Translations under genes and position numbers: made by a program
Source of the DNA: Nocardioides pinisoli
GTDB lineage: Bacteria; Actinomycetota; Actinomycetes; Propionibacteriales; Nocardioidaceae
Assembly: GCF_024199985.1 (NCBI RefSeq)
Contig: NZ_JANARS010000001.1
Span: 558,001-622,000 of the forward strand
Length of the DNA: 64,000 nucleotides
Reading direction: 5' to 3'
Part shown: in pieces, positions 61,794 through 64,000 of the stretch
Numbering within the stretch: position 1 is the first letter of the stretch
Layout of the letters: the number at the start of each line of letters is the position of its first letter
The notes under the pieces: generated by a model
Told to the model about the DNA's origin: nothing
Databases searched by the model: none
What the model saw: only the letters and a program-made list of their open reading frames with translations

Positions 61794-62048
61794 ATGGAAA
61801 AGATCCGTACGTCATTCGCTCGCCAGGGCCTGGTCCGCTCGACCGACCGGGCGATCATCGCCGGTGTCTGCGCCGGGGTCGGCCGCCGACTCGGCCTCAC
61901 GCCGTGGGTGACCCGCCTGCTCTTCGTGGTGTCGATGATCGCGCTGCCGGGCAGCCAGATCCTCATCTACCCGCTGCTGTGGTTCCTCATGCCGTCCGAG
62001 GACAGCATCGAGGCCGCCGCGGCCCGCGGGGCGTTCCCGACGCGCTGA
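61794..62048 (+). CDS. PspC-domain membrane protein
   Basis: An 84-residue protein: KIRTSFARQGLVRSTDRAII, then IAGVCAGVGRRLGLTPWVTR and LLFVVSMIALPGSQILIYPL, the PspC core with one main membrane span. It is probably involved in envelope stress. CATGCT lies 6 nt before the ATG. Confidence 0.9.
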   Translation: MEKIRTSFARQGLVRSTDRAIIAGVCAGVGRRLGLTPWVTRLLFVVSMIALPGSQILIYPLLWFLMPSEDSIEAAAARGAFPTR

Positions 62049-62092
62049 CCGGCGCACGGCCGGCTGTCGGTGCGCGGTGCGAGGGTGACCGC

Positions 62093-62722
62093 ATGACCGA
62101 CGTGTGGGAGCTGGTGCACCGCGAGCGCAGGGCGCTCATCGACGACCTGGCCGGGCTCACGCCCGACCAGTGGGACGTGCCGTCGCTGTGCGGCGGCTGG
62201 ACGGTGCACGACGTGGCCGCCCACCTCGTCGACAACGCCCGCACCACGAGGCTCGGCATCGTGGTCGCCATGGTGCGCGCCCGCTTCGACTTCGACCGGC
62301 AGAACGATGCCGGCGTCGCGCGCGAGAAGGGCCCGACCCCGGCCGACACGCTCGACCGGCTGCGCGCGGTCGCGGGTCGGCGTACGACCCCTCCGGCGCC
62401 GCTCGACAGCCGGCTCGTCGAGGAGGTCGTGCACGGTGAGGACGTCCGACGCCCGCTCGGGATCCGGCGCGCCTACCCGGCCGAGACGATCGTGCGGGCG
62501 CTGGCCTACCAGGCGAGGACGCCGATGGCCGTCGGCGGCGGCAAGCAGCGCATCGCCGGGCTGAGGATCGCGGCCGACGACGCGGACGTCGTCATCGGTG
62601 ACGGTCTCGACGTCTCGGGGCCGGCGCTCTCGCTGCTGATGGTCGTCTCGGGCCGGGGTGAGGCTCTCGGCGACCTGACCGGACCCGGGCTGGACCGGCT
62701 CGAAAGAGCGCTCACGAGCTGA
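62093..62722 (+). CDS. Maleylpyruvate isomerase-family (DinB-like) protein
   Basis: A 209-residue protein of the same mycothiol-dependent family as the one at 13.2-14.0 kb: DDLAGLTPDQWDVPSLCGGW followed by VHDVAAHLVDNAR with the metal His, and VVHGEDVRRPLGI with a second His. The short C-terminal domain continues into a SCP2-like strand set. It starts 44 bases after the PspC gene. Substrate unknown. Confidence 0.82.
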   Translation: MTDVWELVHRERRALIDDLAGLTPDQWDVPSLCGGWTVHDVAAHLVDNARTTRLGIVVAMVRARFDFDRQNDAGVAREKGPTPADTLDRLRAVAGRRTTPPAPLDSRLVEEVVHGEDVRRPLGIRRAYPAETIVRALAYQARTPMAVGGGKQRIAGLRIAADDADVVIGDGLDVSGPALSLLMVVSGRGEALGDLTGPGLDRLERALTS

Positions 62723-62790
62723 CCGCGGGCGCCGCCGGAGCCGGAGACCAGCGGTGGCGCGACGACCGCCGACGGGCGCACACTGGCGAG

Positions 62791-63567
62791 GTGGTGCGGA
62801 CCGAGCCGATCGACAAGTGGGTCCGGGGCCGCCTCGCCGGCGAGGTGGTCGTCGAGTCCCGCGAGCCCCTGCTCGTCTGGCAGGGCGCCTTCCCTCCGGT
62901 CTACGCCTTCCGTCGTGACGAGGTCGCCGAGGAGGTGCTCTCGCCCGCCGAGCCGCCGGTCCGCGACGGCTTCTCCTTCTTCGCCCCGCAGGCCCCGGTC
63001 GCGCAGTGGTACGACGTCACCGCGGGCGACGTGGTCCTCCGCGCGGCCGCCTGGACCCTGGCCGACGACGCCGTCGACGATCGGGTGGTGCTCACCTGGG
63101 AGCCGGGCCTGCTGGCGTGGACCGAGGAGGACGAACCGGTCACTGGCCACCCCCGCGACCCGCACAAGCGCGTCGAGGCACTGCCGAGCTCACGGCACGT
63201 CGAGGTGGCCGTCGACGGCGTACGGCTGGCCAGCAGCGACCGTCCGGTGCTGCTCTTCGAGACCGACCTGCCCACCCGCTTCTACCTGCCGCCCGACGAC
63301 GTGCGGCTCGACCTGCTGGAACGGACCGACAACGTCTCGTTCTGCCCCTACAAGGGTCGTGCCGACGGCTACTGGAGCTGGCCGGGCCCGCCTGCCCTCG
63401 CCAACGTCGCGTGGTCCTACTCCTCGCCGGCGCCGGCGGTGGGTGCCGTGGCCGGCCGGGTGGCGTTCTACAACGAGCTGGTCGACCTCACCGTCGACGG
63501 GGTCCGCCTGGAGCGACCCGAGTCGCCCTTCAGCTCCCGCGAGCAGCGCCCCGGCGCCGACGCCTGA
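62791..63567 (+). CDS. DUF427 tandem-domain protein
   Basis: A 258-residue protein with two DUF427 halves. The second half shows VAVDGVRLASSDRPVLLFET, LPPDDVRLDLLERTDNVSF and CPYKGRADGYWS, the family's core; the first half repeats the pattern with less conservation (VVVESREPLLVWQ). The molecular role is unknown. CACACT lies 6 nt before the GTG. Confidence 0.88.
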   Translation: MVRTEPIDKWVRGRLAGEVVVESREPLLVWQGAFPPVYAFRRDEVAEEVLSPAEPPVRDGFSFFAPQAPVAQWYDVTAGDVVLRAAAWTLADDAVDDRVVLTWEPGLLAWTEEDEPVTGHPRDPHKRVEALPSSRHVEVAVDGVRLASSDRPVLLFETDLPTRFYLPPDDVRLDLLERTDNVSFCPYKGRADGYWSWPGPPALANVAWSYSSPAPAVGAVAGRVAFYNELVDLTVDGVRLERPESPFSSREQRPGADA

Positions 63568-63577
63568 CCGCGGCCGG

Positions 63578-64000
63578 TCAGCCGGGGATCGCCGAGCTCG
63601 TCGGCCGGTCGCTGAAGGCGTGCTTCGGTGCGGCGAGGAGGGCGGCCGCCGCCAGGAAGGACGCGCCGGCGCAGACGGCCCACACCGTCAGGTAGCCGCC
63701 GAACGGCGCCACCTGCTCCGACGTGGCGTCGAGCGAGCCGGTCGCGGTCAGCGCGATCGCGAAGACCGCCGACGCGATCGCGCCGCCCACGGTCTTGGTG
63801 CCGTTGGTCATGCCGGTCGCGATGCCGGTGCGCTCGGGAGGAGCCGCGGCAGCGGCCGCGGCGGGGAGCGCGGCGACCAGGGCACCGGACCCGAGACCGG
63901 CGATCCCCATGTTGACCAGGGCCTGCCACGTCTCGGAGTTGAAGGGCAGCCACAGCAGGTAGCCCAGGCCGACGAGGCAGCACGCGACGACCAGCGCACG
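63578..64000 (-). CDS. MFS transporter, C-terminal fragment
   Basis: The last 140 residues of a minus-strand gene cut by the right edge. Helices at LLWLPFNSETWQALVNMGI, GSGALVAALPAAAAAAAPP and YLTVWAVCAGASFLAAAAL, with ERTGIATGMTNGTKTVGGAI between them, fit the C-terminal half of an EmrB/QacA-type MFS exporter. The substrate cannot be judged from this part. Confidence 0.75.
   Translation of the reverse strand, partial: RALVVACCLVGLGYLLWLPFNSETWQALVNMGIAGLGSGALVAALPAAAAAAAPPERTGIATGMTNGTKTVGGAIASAVFAIALTATGSLDATSEQVAPFGGYLTVWAVCAGASFLAAAALLAAPKHAFSDRPTSSAIPG

Overview
The window is about 70% GC, uses many GTG starts, is rich in GTCGTACG-type words, and encodes actinobacterial hallmarks: WXG100 proteins, mycothiol-dependent-enzyme-like DinB proteins, SigE-family sigma factors, an EtfD-type membrane Fe-S oxidoreductase, a FadE5-type acyl-CoA dehydrogenase and an IdeR-type iron box. 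It looks like chromosomal DNA of a Nocardioides-like member of the Propionibacteriales. No insertion sequence, integrase, phage gene or CRISPR array was seen.

Layout. 0-6 kb: N-terminus of an ECF sigma factor, a divergent Ser/Thr kinase with an extracellular domain, two membrane-anchored paralogues, and two amidohydrolases (the first frameshifted). 6-10 kb: a PucR-type regulator facing a ferredoxin reductase/fatty-acid desaturase pair. 9.7-10.4 kb: a run of strong hairpins with tiny reading frames. 10.4-18 kb: a membrane beta-propeller protein, an SDR/DinB pair, and an ABC exporter plus DesK/DesR-like two-component operon joined by 4-base overlaps. 18-28 kb: FadE5, a TauE-like permease with an Rrf2 regulator, a SigE-family sigma factor with its likely anti-sigma partner, a C39-like protease with a lipoprotein, 72-bp tandem repeats, tRNA-Gly(CCC) and an SGNH hydrolase. 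28-34 kb: dcd, then an iron-box-preceded siderophore uptake operon (binding protein, two permeases, ATPase, siderophore-interacting reductase). 33.6-35.4 kb: a ribbon-helix-helix protein, a DUF4097 protein and a 32-residue peptide. 35.5-39.2 kb: an EtfD homologue with a very long repetitive C-terminal tail.

39.4-43.8 kb is the most unusual locus. A coupled pair of WXG100-like genes diverges from an EspC-like gene, which is followed by a type VII-type toxin with a C-terminal ADP-ribosyltransferase (ART) domain, a free-standing second ART-fold protein resembling the toxin tip, and an ADP-ribosylglycohydrolase with an extra C-terminal domain. The order suggests a secreted ADP-ribosylating toxin protected by an enzyme that removes the modification.

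44-64 kb: class F sortase, an IclR regulator, a vanadium-haloperoxidase-like protein, a LuxR regulator, two paralogous coiled-coil membrane proteins, and hutH and hutU, which carry near-identical promoter regions with a shared palindrome. Then come an M14 carboxypeptidase, an APH-family kinase, an M48 protease, a YcxB-like protein whose frame runs through a terminator, a pair of CitE/malyl-CoA lyase-like genes, malQ, small membrane and DUF proteins, and an MFS transporter cut by the right edge.

Many genes without a Shine-Dalgarno sequence have a -10-like hexamer exactly 6 nt upstream of the start codon, suggesting frequent leaderless transcription.
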